A stretch of 64,000 nt of DNA from Acinetobacter bohemicus ANC 3994 (GTDB taxonomy: Bacteria; Pseudomonadota; Gammaproteobacteria; Pseudomonadales; Moraxellaceae): positions 82,497 to 146,496 of the forward strand of contig NZ_KB849164.1 in NCBI RefSeq assembly GCF_000367925.1. Direction: 5' to 3'. Shown here piece by piece: positions 9,006 to 17,607 of this stretch (its first letter is position 1; each line of letters starts with the position of its first letter). The notes beneath the pieces are model-generated. The model had not been told where the DNA came from. It was given only the letters and a program-made list of their open reading frames with translations, and ran no database searches. The position numbers and the translations under genes are program-made.

Positions 9006-9476
9006 ATGCCAAGACGTCGCGTAGTCGCTGCCCGTGAAATCCTTCCGGATCCTAAGTTCGGCAGCCAAACAATCGCTAAATTCATGAACCACGTAATGCA
9101 AGATGGTAAAAAATCTATTGCTGAAAGTATCGTTTACGGTGCTTTAGACCGCGTTCAAGAAAAAAGTAAAGTAGACCCAGTTGAATTTTTCGAGACTACT
9201 CTTGAAAAAGTTCGTCCTATGGTCGAAGTAAAAGCACGCCGTGTTGGTGGTGCTACTTATCAAGTGCCTATGGAAGTACGCCCATCCCGTCGTACTGCCT
9301 TAGCTATGCGCTGGTTAGTAGATGCTGCTGCTAAGCGTTCTGAAAAAACTATGGCTTTACGTCTTGCTGGTGAGTTGCTTGATGCAGCTGAAGGTAAAGG
9401 CTCAGCTATTAAAAAACGTGAAGATGTGCATCGTATGGCTGAAGCCAACAAAGCATTCTCTCACTACCGTTTCTAA
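9006..9476 (+). CDS. rpsG: 30S ribosomal protein S7
   Basis: A 156-residue protein that nucleates assembly of the 30S head and binds 16S rRNA. The start is placed at ATG 9006 (MPRRRVVAAREILPDPKFGS), which gives the normal family length and has AGGTG upstream. An in-frame extension back to 8955 would read through the inverted repeats of the gap and is not credible. The unusually long 182-base gap after rpsL is structured, consistent with translational control of this gene. Confidence 0.97.
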   Translation: MPRRRVVAAREILPDPKFGSQTIAKFMNHVMQDGKKSIAESIVYGALDRVQEKSKVDPVEFFETTLEKVRPMVEVKARRVGGATYQVPMEVRPSRRTALAMRWLVDAAAKRSEKTMALRLAGELLDAAEGKGSAIKKREDVHRMAEANKAFSHYRF

Positions 9477-9482
9477 GCGGAT

Positions 9483-9576
9483 AAAACAGCCCCTAGTCAG
9501 GAGGGTGGTGAGTCAGTTTCACTGAATTGTCATCGAATCGCTTTAAGTTGCTATGCAGCTTAAAGCGTCCTGTTTT
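9483..9576 (+). promoter_or_regulatory. Structured rpsG-fusA intercistronic region
   Basis: AAAACAG (9483-9489) and CTGTTTT (9570-9576) enclose the region. Inside is a strong hairpin, CGCTTTAAG (9539-9547) with CTTAAAGCG (9559-9567), extended by TGC/GCA. There is no T run, so it is more likely an RNA processing or translational element than a terminator. Confidence 0.45.
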
Positions 9577-9606
9577 AAACAACAAAATTTAGGAATGCAA
9601 GAAATC

Positions 9607-11745
9607 ATGGCTCGTCAAACCCCAATTTCTCGTTACCGTAACATTGGTATTTCTGCGCACATTGATGCGGGTAAAACCACGACTACTGAACGTATTTTGT
9701 TCTACACAGGTGTATCTCACAAAATTGGTGAAGTACATGATGGTGCAGCAACAATGGACTGGATGGAACAAGAGCAAGAACGTGGTATTACCATTACTTC
9801 TGCTGCTACAACTTGTTTCTGGTCTGGTATGGGTAAACAATTCCCAGAACATCGTATTAACGTAATTGACACCCCAGGACACGTTGACTTCACAATTGAA
9901 GTTGAGCGTTCTATGCGTGTTCTTGACGGTGCGTGCATGGTTTACTGTGCTGTAGGTGGTGTTCAACCTCAGTCTGAAACTGTATGGCGTCAAGCAAATA
10001 AATATAAAGTGCCTCGTTTAGCATTCGTGAACAAGATGGACCGTACTGGTGCAAACTTCTTCCGTGTTGTTGAACAAATGCGTACGCGTTTAGGTGCTCA
10101 TCCTGTACCTGTAGTAATTCCAATTGGTGCTGAAGATACATTCGCTGGTGTTGTTGACCTAGTTGAAATGAAAGCAATCATTTGGGATGAAGCTTCTCAA
10201 GGTATGCAGTTCGAATACGGTGAAATTCCTGCTGAACTTCAAGCAACTGCTGAAGAATGGCGCACTAACTTGGTAGAAGCGGCTGCTGAAGCTTCTGAAG
10301 AGTTGATGGACAAATACCTAGAAGAAGGTGAGCTTTCTAAAGAAGACATCGTTGCAGGTATTCGTGCACAAACTTTGGCTGGTCAAATCCAACCAATGCT
10401 TTGTGGTACAGCGTTCAAAAACAAAGGTGTTCAACGTATGTTGGATGCTGTAATTGAATTCTTACCATCACCGACTGAAGTTAAGCCTATCGAAGGTATT
10501 CTTGACGACAAAGCTGAAACTAAAGCGATTCGTGAAGCATCTGACGAAGCACCGTTCTCTGCACTTGCATTCAAAATCATGAATGACAAGTTCGTAGGTA
10601 ACTTAACTTTCGTACGTGTTTATTCTGGTGTGCTTAAACAAGGCGACCCAGTATATAACCCAGTTAAATCTAAGCGTGAACGTATTGGCCGTATCGTGCA
10701 AATGCACGCGAACGATCGTCAAGACGTTGAAGAAATCCGCGCTGGTGATATCGCTGCATGTGTAGGTCTTAAAGACGTTACCACTGGTGATACACTATGT
10801 GATGAGAAAAACATCATCACTCTAGAGCGTATGGAATTCCCAGAGCCAGTAATTTCTTTAGCTGTAGAGCCTAAGACAAAAGCTGACCAAGAAAAAATGT
10901 CGATCGCTTTAGGTCGTTTGGCGAAAGAAGATCCATCGTTCCGTGTTCGCACAGACGAAGAATCTGGTCAAACAATTATTGCGGGTATGGGTGAGCTTCA
11001 CCTTGACATCCTTGTTGACCGTATGAAACGTGAATTTAACGTTGAAGCGAACATTGGTAAACCAATGGTTGCTTACCGCGAAACAATCAAAAAGACTGTT
11101 GAGCAAGAAGGTAAATTCGTACGTCAAACAGGTGGTAAAGGTAAATTCGGTCATGTATATGTTCGTTTAGAGCCTATGGATGTTGAAGAAGCTGGTAAAG
11201 AATACCAATTCGTTGAAGAAGTTGTAGGTGGTGTTGTACCTAAAGAATTCTTCGGCGCAGTTGATAAAGGTATTCAAGAACGTATGAAGAATGGTGTATT
11301 GGCTGGTTACCCTGTTGTGGGTATCAAAGCGACATTATTCGACGGTTCTTACCATGATGTCGACTCTGACGAATTATCGTTCAAAATGGCAGGTTCTTAT
11401 GCCTTCCGTGATGGTTTCATGAAAGCGGATCCTATCCTTCTTGAACCAATCATGAAAGTTGAAGTAGAAACTCCAGAAGACTACATGGGCGATATCATGG
11501 GTGACTTAAACCGTCGTCGTGGTATGGTTCAGGGTATGGAAGACTTACCTGGTGGTACTAAAGCAATTAAAGCTGAAGTTCCATTGGCTGAGATGTTTGG
11601 TTACGCAACTTCAATGCGTTCTATGTCTCAAGGTCGTGCGACCTACTCTATGGAATTTGCTAAATATGCTGAAACTCCACGTAACGTGGCTGAAGGCATC
11701 ATTTCTAAGTTCCAATCTGGCGGTAAAAAAGGTGACGACGAGTAA
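9607..11745 (+). CDS. fusA: Elongation factor G
   Basis: A 712-residue translocation GTPase. The P loop is in ISAHIDAGKTTTTER (residues about 16-30), followed by the switch regions RGITITSAA and DTPGHVDF and by NKMDRTGAN for guanine recognition. Domains II to V follow in normal order. The start is placed at MARQTPISRYRN (9607), matching the family; upstream in-frame codons to 9553 lie inside the intercistronic hairpin region. The second start-like ATG at 9595 sits directly on the AGGA and is less suitable. Third gene of the str operon. Confidence 0.97.
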   Translation: MARQTPISRYRNIGISAHIDAGKTTTTERILFYTGVSHKIGEVHDGAATMDWMEQEQERGITITSAATTCFWSGMGKQFPEHRINVIDTPGHVDFTIEVERSMRVLDGACMVYCAVGGVQPQSETVWRQANKYKVPRLAFVNKMDRTGANFFRVVEQMRTRLGAHPVPVVIPIGAEDTFAGVVDLVEMKAIIWDEASQGMQFEYGEIPAELQATAEEWRTNLVEAAAEASEELMDKYLEEGELSKEDIVAGIRAQTLAGQIQPMLCGTAFKNKGVQRMLDAVIEFLPSPTEVKPIEGILDDKAETKAIREASDEAPFSALAFKIMNDKFVGNLTFVRVYSGVLKQGDPVYNPVKSKRERIGRIVQMHANDRQDVEEIRAGDIAACVGLKDVTTGDTLCDEKNIITLERMEFPEPVISLAVEPKTKADQEKMSIALGRLAKEDPSFRVRTDEESGQTIIAGMGELHLDILVDRMKREFNVEANIGKPMVAYRETIKKTVEQEGKFVRQTGGKGKFGHVYVRLEPMDVEEAGKEYQFVEEVVGGVVPKEFFGAVDKGIQERMKNGVLAGYPVVGIKATLFDGSYHDVDSDELSFKMAGSYAFRDGFMKADPILLEPIMKVEVETPEDYMGDIMGDLNRRRGMVQGMEDLPGGTKAIKAEVPLAEMFGYATSMRSMSQGRATYSMEFAKYAETPRNVAEGIISKFQSGGKKGDDE

Positions 11746-11796
11746 TCTTTCGATTACTATAAGCCCAAACTAATTCATAGTTAAAAACCAAGTGCT

Positions 11797-11814
11797 CATG
11801 GGTTAACCCCCATG
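11797..11814 (+). promoter_or_regulatory. Small hairpin between fusA and tuf
   Basis: CATGGG (11797-11802) pairs with CCCATG (11809-11814). Flanking AAACTA and TAGTTT can extend the fold. It lies 23 bases before the tuf start and has no T run. Confidence 0.35.
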
Positions 11815-11837
11815 GGTAGTTTAAAAAGGAAGATCTC

Positions 11838-13028
11838 ATGGCTAAGGCTAAGTTTGAACGTAATAAGCCACACGTAAACGTGGGCACAATTGGTCACGTT
11901 GACCATGGTAAAACAACTTTAACTGCTGCGATTGCAACAATTTGTGCAAAAAACTACGGCGGTGAAGCTAAAGACTACGCAGCAATTGACTCTGCACCAG
12001 AAGAAAAAGCACGTGGTATTACCATTAATACTTCACACGTAGAATACGATTCTCCAACTCGTCACTACGCGCACGTAGACTGCCCAGGTCACGCCGATTA
12101 TGTTAAAAACATGATCACTGGTGCTGCTCAAATGGACGGTGCGATCCTTGTATGTGCTGCGACTGATGGTCCTATGCCACAAACTCGTGAACACATCCTT
12201 TTGTCTCGTCAGGTTGGTGTACCTTACATTCTTGTATTCCTTAACAAGTGTGACCTTGTTGATGACGAAGAATTACTTGAATTAGTAGAAATGGAAGTTC
12301 GTGAACTTCTTTCTACTTATGACTTCCCAGGTGATGACACTCCAATCATCCGTGGTTCAGCGCTTCAAGCGTTAAACGGTAACGAAGGTCCTTATGGCGA
12401 ATCTGCTGTAATCGAATTGGTTGCTGCGCTTGATTCTTACATTCCTGAACCAGAACGTGCGATCGATAAAGCATTCCTTATGCCAATCGAAGATGTATTC
12501 TCTATCTCTGGTCGTGGTACTGTAGTTACTGGTCGTGTTGAATCTGGTATCGTTAAAGTTGGCGAATCAGTTGAAATCGTTGGTATCCGTGACACAGTTG
12601 TAACAACTGTAACTGGCGTAGAAATGTTCCGTAAATTGCTTGACGAAGGTCGTGCTGGCGAGAACTGTGGTGTTTTACTACGTGGTACTAAACGTGAAGA
12701 CGTTCAACGTGGTCAAGTACTTGCTAAACCAGGTACAATCAAACCGCATACTAAGTTTGATGCTGAAGTATACGTACTTTCTAAAGAAGAGGGTGGTCGT
12801 CATACTCCATTCCTTAACGGTTACCGTCCACAATTCTATTTCCGTACAACTGACGTAACTGGCGCAATCCAATTACAAGAAGGCGTGGAAATGGTTATGC
12901 CTGGTGACAACGTAGAAATGTCAGTAGAATTAATCCACCCAATCGCAATGGACCCAGGTCTACGTTTTGCGATCCGTGAAGGTGGTCGTACAGTTGGTGC
13001 TGGTGTTGTTGCTAAAGTAACTGCATAA
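11838..13028 (+). CDS. tuf: Elongation factor Tu
   Basis: A 396-residue GTPase that delivers aminoacyl-tRNA to the ribosome. GHVDHGKTTLTAAI is the P loop, RGITINTSHVEY the effector region, DCPGHADYVKNMITG switch II and NKCDLVDDEE the guanine-binding NKxD. A clear AAAAAGGAAG ribosome site precedes the start. It is the last str operon gene, 92 bases after fusA, and is followed by a strong terminator. Acinetobacter usually has a second tuf elsewhere, so tufA or tufB cannot be assigned from this window. Confidence 0.98.
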   Translation: MAKAKFERNKPHVNVGTIGHVDHGKTTLTAAIATICAKNYGGEAKDYAAIDSAPEEKARGITINTSHVEYDSPTRHYAHVDCPGHADYVKNMITGAAQMDGAILVCAATDGPMPQTREHILLSRQVGVPYILVFLNKCDLVDDEELLELVEMEVRELLSTYDFPGDDTPIIRGSALQALNGNEGPYGESAVIELVAALDSYIPEPERAIDKAFLMPIEDVFSISGRGTVVTGRVESGIVKVGESVEIVGIRDTVVTTVTGVEMFRKLLDEGRAGENCGVLLRGTKREDVQRGQVLAKPGTIKPHTKFDAEVYVLSKEEGGRHTPFLNGYRPQFYFRTTDVTGAIQLQEGVEMVMPGDNVEMSVELIHPIAMDPGLRFAIREGGRTVGAGVVAKVTA

Positions 13029-13042
13029 GTATTGATTGTGTG

Positions 13043-13072
13043 AAAAAAGCGCTCCTTTGGGGCGCTTTTTTT
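13043..13072 (+). terminator. Terminator of the str operon
   Basis: AAAAAAGCGCTCC and GGGGCGCTTTTTT form a strong stem with a TTT loop followed by T residues, 14 bases after the tuf stop. Confidence 0.93.
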
Positions 13073-13229
13073 ATTGCCTTAAAATTATAAACTTAATCAT
13101 TGTCTAACAATTTATTCTAAAGCTGTCCCTATGTGATATTTCTCTGACCTGATCTGCCCTTATTCTCTCAATTTAAACTCGTATGATGAATCAAGAGTGG
13201 TCATAAAAAGAATATGAGGAGTAATAGGC

Positions 13230-14105
13230 ATGAATGCTAAAGTAAATATTTCAAATCGTGCGGGTGCGAGTTTTCCTGTTCGTCGCATGGATTTTGAATT
13301 TGGTGAAGTGGCACGTTATTGGGCAGGCGGCGATGCGGGACTTACGCATTTTATGACTGCATTATCTGCCTTATTTCCTGAAGGTGAGCAGTTTTTTGTG
13401 GATAGTACCCGTGCTGTACGCAAAAATCCAAAACTCAGTGATCCTGATTTACAAAGGGAAATTAGTGCTTTTATTGGCCAAGAAGCTATGCATTCTAAAG
13501 AGCATTTGGCTTTTAATTCTTCTGCCCAAGCATATGGCTATGATGTTAGAACGATGGAAAATCAGACCGCAAAAGTCATTAAAACAGGCACAAAAGTCGT
13601 TGCTCAATTATTAAAGCCATTTGGTTTTAGCAAGGAAATGATTGATTTAACAGGGACGTGTGCTTTAGAGCATTTTACGGCAGTCATTGCTGCTGAATTA
13701 TTACAAAATGAAGATGTTCAGGCCATTTTTAACAATAAAACCATGTATCAGTTATGGATGTGGCATGCAGTTGAAGAAAATGAACATAAAGCGGTGGTGT
13801 TTGATGTTTATACAGCAATGTATGGACGTGGTCTGAAAGCATATGGAATGCGTGCAACAGCAATGATTCTTGCTATGACACTCATTTTTATAACGCAATC
13901 TTATTTTACCGCGCAATTAATGAAAACTGACCGAAAATTGACATGGAAAGACAGTAAATATATGTTGAAATTTATGTATGGTCGTAAAGGTTTTATTACT
14001 CGCCAAATTCCTGAGTTGTTAGATTTCTTCCGTCCTAATTTCCATCCAAATGATAGCAATACAGATCAGTTATTGGCAGACTGGAAATTAAAATTGGGAT
14101 TCTGA
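13230..14105 (+). CDS. Predicted metal-dependent hydrolase (ferritin-like, PF10118 type)
   Basis: A 291-residue protein resembling the Metal_hydrol family (COG3687). Potential iron ligands are spaced as in a ferritin-like four-helix bundle: EAMHSKEH near residues 84-91, ALEHFTA near 148, and HAVEENEHKA near 178-187. A hydrophobic segment, ATAMILAMTLIFITQSYF, lies near 213-230 and could anchor the protein in the membrane. Family members are annotated as hydrolases by prediction; the substrate is unknown. The gene stands alone, with AGGAG before the start and a terminator after it. Confidence 0.75.
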   Translation: MNAKVNISNRAGASFPVRRMDFEFGEVARYWAGGDAGLTHFMTALSALFPEGEQFFVDSTRAVRKNPKLSDPDLQREISAFIGQEAMHSKEHLAFNSSAQAYGYDVRTMENQTAKVIKTGTKVVAQLLKPFGFSKEMIDLTGTCALEHFTAVIAAELLQNEDVQAIFNNKTMYQLWMWHAVEENEHKAVVFDVYTAMYGRGLKAYGMRATAMILAMTLIFITQSYFTAQLMKTDRKLTWKDSKYMLKFMYGRKGFITRQIPELLDFFRPNFHPNDSNTDQLLADWKLKLGF

Positions 14106-14122
14106 TTCGAGTGCTTATATTG

Positions 14123-14149
14123 AAAGGGCAAACAAAATTGCCCTTTTTT
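14123..14149 (+). terminator. Terminator after the PF10118-type gene
   Basis: AAAGGGCAA pairs with TTGCCCTTT around a short A-rich loop and runs into further T residues. Confidence 0.9.
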
Positions 14150-14213
14150 GTATTGGTGTTGTGAGCTGATGCTTTATAATATAAGCGACTGAATTAAAAA
14201 GTTGTTTCTACAC

Positions 14214-14672
14214 ATGATACGTTCAATGTATACCTCTGATCTCGCGGCAGTGACCGCAATTGAACAACTGGTTCAAACTCATCCTTGGAAGGAACAACAA
14301 TTTAAAGAGTCGATAGATTCTTATCACAGTACCGTGATTGAACAGCAAGGGCAGGTGGTTGGTTTTTGTATCTTACAACCCGTTTTGGATGAAGCAAATC
14401 TTTTGTTGATGGCTGTTCATCCAAGTCAACAAGGCAAAGGATTGGGTTATCAATTACTTGAAGCTTCGATTGCGCAATTGAAAAATGATCCGCTGCAAAT
14501 TTTTTTAGAAGTGCGAGAAAGTAATCAAGCGGCGATCGCACTGTATGAAAAATCAGGTTTTCATCAAATCGATTTACGTAAAAATTATTATCCTAATGCG
14601 AATGGTACTCGTGAGCATGCCATTATTATGGTCAAATCATGCAGTGATGATTTTTCACAACTGTTTAAATAA
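14214..14672 (+). CDS. rimI: Ribosomal protein S18-alanine N-acetyltransferase
   Basis: A 152-residue GNAT protein. RimI acetylates the N-terminal alanine of ribosomal protein S18. The acetyl-CoA loop is HPSQQGKGLGYQLLE, and FLEVRESNQAAIALYEKSGF with RKNYYPNANG matches RimI closely. An upstream TTG at 14202 is open, but ATG 14214 gives MIRSMYTSDL, the typical family start. No strong ribosome site is evident. Its stop is 11 bases from the stop of the convergent bpt gene. Confidence 0.87.
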   Translation: MIRSMYTSDLAAVTAIEQLVQTHPWKEQQFKESIDSYHSTVIEQQGQVVGFCILQPVLDEANLLLMAVHPSQQGKGLGYQLLEASIAQLKNDPLQIFLEVRESNQAAIALYEKSGFHQIDLRKNYYPNANGTREHAIIMVKSCSDDFSQLFK

Positions 14673-14683
14673 GAAAGAAACGC

Positions 14684-15499
14684 TTATTTAATAATTGGGT
14701 TGTTCCAGCCAGAGGGCAATGTCGTCATGAGTGAGTTTCCCAATTGTTGAATTTCTTCTGGATTTAGCATGCGATTTAAACGTCGCCATTGCCCATCAAT
14801 CAATAATTCTAAAGGCACATATTGAGACTTATAATTCATTTTATCTGAATGAGGCACCCAATAGCCTAAATAGACATAGGGTAAGTTTAAAGCTTTGGCA
14901 TGTTCAATTTGTTTAAGTACTGCAAAAACACCTAAAGAGCGGCGATTTTCATCGGGATCGAAAAAAGTATAGACTGCGGAAAGACCATCATCTAAAGGGT
15001 CACAGCTAGATACGCTAATTAATCGATCATCTTTCCAAAATTCTAGAAAAAAACTCTCTGTGCAGCTGTGCACTAAAAACTTTTCAAATTGATCTAGACT
15101 CGGTGGAAACATATCGCCATCCGAATGGCGCTCATTAATATAGCGTTCATATAAGTTGTAATGAATTTCAGAGGCATCCGCAGTACGGGTAATTTTAATC
15201 GTGAGGTCTTGATTGCGTTTTAATGCCTTTTTTTGCGAACTATTCATCTGAAATTCAGCTACAGGCACACGACAAGATAAACATTGTCGACATAAATGGC
15301 ATTCAGGACGATAGACAAAATCGCCACTGCGACGAAAGCCTGTGCGTGATAATTCGGATAGCGTGACCACGTCAATCCGGTGTGCAGGATCTAAAAAAAC
15401 CATCCGTGCAGACTTATTTTCTAGGTAACTACAGCTATGGGGTGGCGTAATATAATACTGTAAATCATTTAATCGGGACTTTGGGTGATACGAATTCAT
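14684..15499 (-). CDS. bpt: Aspartate/glutamate leucyltransferase
   Basis: A 271-residue member of the bacterial ATE family. Bpt moves leucine from Leu-tRNA to proteins with N-terminal Asp or Glu, marking them for ClpS/ClpAP. The cysteine-rich block RPECHLCRQCLSCRVPV (about residues 62-78) and YLGYWV near 212-217 are family features. It lies 21 bases after aat on the same strand, so both N-degron transferases are probably made together. Older annotation calls this family arginyltransferase; bacterial forms are leucyltransferases. Confidence 0.92.
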   Translation of the reverse strand: MNSYHPKSRLNDLQYYITPPHSCSYLENKSARMVFLDPAHRIDVVTLSELSRTGFRRSGDFVYRPECHLCRQCLSCRVPVAEFQMNSSQKKALKRNQDLTIKITRTADASEIHYNLYERYINERHSDGDMFPPSLDQFEKFLVHSCTESFFLEFWKDDRLISVSSCDPLDDGLSAVYTFFDPDENRRSLGVFAVLKQIEHAKALNLPYVYLGYWVPHSDKMNYKSQYVPLELLIDGQWRRLNRMLNPEEIQQLGNSLMTTLPSGWNNPIIK

Positions 15500-15520
15500 A
15501 GCAAGATCCCTCTATTATTG

Positions 15521-16252
15521 TCATTCAATTAATCGTGCTTGCTGCACTATTGTTTTACTTGAAAATACACCTTCTTGATATTTTTTCCAATCGATAGGGG
15601 GTTGTTTAACAACATCTTGTAACGAATTAAGGTACGCTTGGCGAGAAAGTGTACAGGCACCCAAGCTTAAAAGGTGATCATTGACCAATTGGCAGTCAAT
15701 CCAAGGCAGGTAATTTTCCTGACCAATGCGCATTAACGTATAAAAAGCCATTTTTGAAACATCGGTTTGCGTGCTAAACATGGATTCGCCAAAACAGCCA
15801 TGCCCAATGGTGACACCATATAAACCACCGACCACTTTACCTTCATCCCACACTTCAATACTATAACCATAACCAGCATCAAAGAGTTGGCAATAACCTT
15901 CAATAATGTCTTCGGAAATCCAAGTGTCTTCAGCATAACTGCGCGGAAGTGAACAGGAACGAACCACCTGTTCAAAAGCATGGTTGATCGTGATTTTATA
16001 ATCAAACTTTTTCATATTACGAACTAAAGACTTACTCGGATGATAGTCTTGAGGACGAATAATGCAACGCGGTTCAGGACTCCACCAGCAAATTGGTTCA
16101 TCTTCACAAAACCACGGAAACAGACCATGCGTATAGGCTTCAAATAAGGTCGCAGGGGAGAGGTCGGCACCTATGCAAATCAGTCCCTGCCCATCCGGAT
16201 CAGACTCAATCGGGTCTGGAAAAATAAATTCTGATGGTGCTAAGGTATGCAT
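15521..16252 (-). CDS. aat: Leucyl/phenylalanyl-tRNA--protein transferase
   Basis: A 243-residue Aat enzyme, which adds Leu or Phe from tRNA to N-terminal Lys or Arg residues and so creates primary N-degrons for ClpS/ClpAP. Family blocks are GLICIGADLSP, AYTHGLFPWF, WWSPEPRCII and GLYGVTIGHGCFGESMFS. It starts with ATG at 16252 and is followed by bpt, giving a complete pair of N-degron transferases acting on basic and acidic N-termini. Confidence 0.94.
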   Translation of the reverse strand: MHTLAPSEFIFPDPIESDPDGQGLICIGADLSPATLFEAYTHGLFPWFCEDEPICWWSPEPRCIIRPQDYHPSKSLVRNMKKFDYKITINHAFEQVVRSCSLPRSYAEDTWISEDIIEGYCQLFDAGYGYSIEVWDEGKVVGGLYGVTIGHGCFGESMFSTQTDVSKMAFYTLMRIGQENYLPWIDCQLVNDHLLSLGACTLSRQAYLNSLQDVVKQPPIDWKKYQEGVFSSKTIVQQARLIE

Positions 16253-16311
16253 AAAATTTAGCCTGAGTGAAAAATGAATGTGCGGTAAAAGGTGCTGTGA
16301 TTTTTATCATA

Positions 16312-16343
16312 TAAAAAAACCGCCCAGAGAGGACGGTTTTTGT
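16312..16343 (-). terminator. Terminator between trxB and aat
   Basis: AAAAACCG (16315-16322) pairs with CGGTTTTT (16334-16341). On the minus strand it ends trxB transcription upstream of aat. Confidence 0.75.
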
Positions 16344-16366
16344 TGCATTGAATTGATTTATTTCAA

Positions 16367-17320
16367 TCAGTCAGCCAAAGCATCCAGATATTTTTCTGCA
16401 TCTAGTGCAGCCATACAACCTGAACCTGCTGAAGTAATGGCTTGACGATAAACGCTGTCCGCGATGTCACCCGCTGCAAATACCCCAGCAACAGAAGCTG
16501 CGGTTGCATTACCAGATGTACCACTTTGCACTTGAATATAACCATCACGCAAGTTCAATTGACCTTCAAACATGCTGCTATTTGGTTTATGACCAATCGC
16601 CACAAATAAGCCTTGAACGTCTACATCTTGAGTTGTTTCATCTGTGGTTGATTTTAAACGTACCGCAGTTACGCCGGTTTTATCACCCAAAACTTCATCG
16701 ACTTGGTTATTCCAAAGAATGCTGATTTTGCCTTCTTTTTCTTTTTCAAATAAATGATCTTGCAAGATTTTTTCTGAACGTAAAGAGTCACGGCGGTGAA
16801 CGAGAGTCACGTGAGCCGCAATATTGGATAAATAAAGTGCTTCTTCAACCGCAGTATTACCACCACCGACAACCATCACTTTTTGGTTTTTATAGAAGAA
16901 ACCATCACAGGTTGCACATGCGCTTACACCTTGACCCATGAATTTAGCTTCAGATTCTAGACCTAAGTATTGCGCTGTTGCACCTGTTGCAATAATCAGG
17001 GCATCACAGGTGAACTCCTCCATATCGCCTTTTAGAACGAATGGACGAACGCTTAGATCAACTTCGTTGATGTGGTCATATACAATCTCTGTGCCAAAGC
17101 GTTCGGCATGTGCTTGCATACGTTCCATGAGTGCTGGACCTGTTAAACCTTCTGGGTCGCCCGGCCAGTTGTCAACTTCAGTTGTCGTGGTCAATTGACC
17201 ACCCAATTGTATGCCTGCAATGAGCATTGGCTTTAAGTTGGCACGAGCAGCGTAGACCGCTGCGCTATAACCTGCAGGGCCTGAACCTAGAATAATCAAA
17301 CGTGAGTGACGAGCGCTCAT
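16367..17320 (-). CDS. trxB: Thioredoxin reductase
   Basis: A 317-residue NADPH-dependent flavoprotein that reduces thioredoxin. IILGSGPAGYSAAVYAARA is the FAD dinucleotide fold, SACATCDGFF holds the redox CATC pair (C135 and C138 from this start), and VVGGGNTAVEEALYL is the NADPH fold. The C-terminus has FAAGDIADSVYRQAITSAGSG. Two ATGs compete; 17320 is preferred because AAAGGA lies about 8 bases upstream, while for 17329 the same sequence abuts the codon. The gene diverges from ftsK. Confidence 0.95.
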   Translation of the reverse strand: MSARHSRLIILGSGPAGYSAAVYAARANLKPMLIAGIQLGGQLTTTTEVDNWPGDPEGLTGPALMERMQAHAERFGTEIVYDHINEVDLSVRPFVLKGDMEEFTCDALIIATGATAQYLGLESEAKFMGQGVSACATCDGFFYKNQKVMVVGGGNTAVEEALYLSNIAAHVTLVHRRDSLRSEKILQDHLFEKEKEGKISILWNNQVDEVLGDKTGVTAVRLKSTTDETTQDVDVQGLFVAIGHKPNSSMFEGQLNLRDGYIQVQSGTSGNATAASVAGVFAAGDIADSVYRQAITSAGSGCMAALDAEKYLDALAD

Positions 17321-17442
17321 TCGCGGCATCCTTTTTTTATTTAGAAATTTGTGGAATTATACGTGAAACTCGATACAAGTTGTGGCCGTTCAATGTCGAT
17401 ATTATTGATCATTGAAATCGATTTGAGCTATATACAAGAAGA

Positions 17443-17488
17443 GCGCTGTACTAGATACTTAATTCATAAGATTTGTTAACAACAGCGC
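17443..17488. promoter_or_regulatory. Inverted repeat in the trxB-ftsK divergent region
   Basis: GCGCTGT (17443-17449) and ACAGCGC (17482-17488) are perfect complements separated by 32 AT-rich bases between divergent genes. This could be a two-site operator or a long-range stem; no regulator is identified. Confidence 0.35.
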
Positions 17489-17607
17489 CTACATAATATT
17501 GCATCTTTTTTCTTGCAACAGGTGCATAATATCGAGCTTAATTGCGAAACTATTTTGTCTTAGTTTCTTACAAAAACATGAATGAAAAATTGGTTACAGG
17601 ACAGTAT

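Noticed and set aside
9589..9993. 134-codon minus-strand open frame in fusA
   Set aside because: Antisense to the EF-G GTPase domain; a shadow of strong codon bias.
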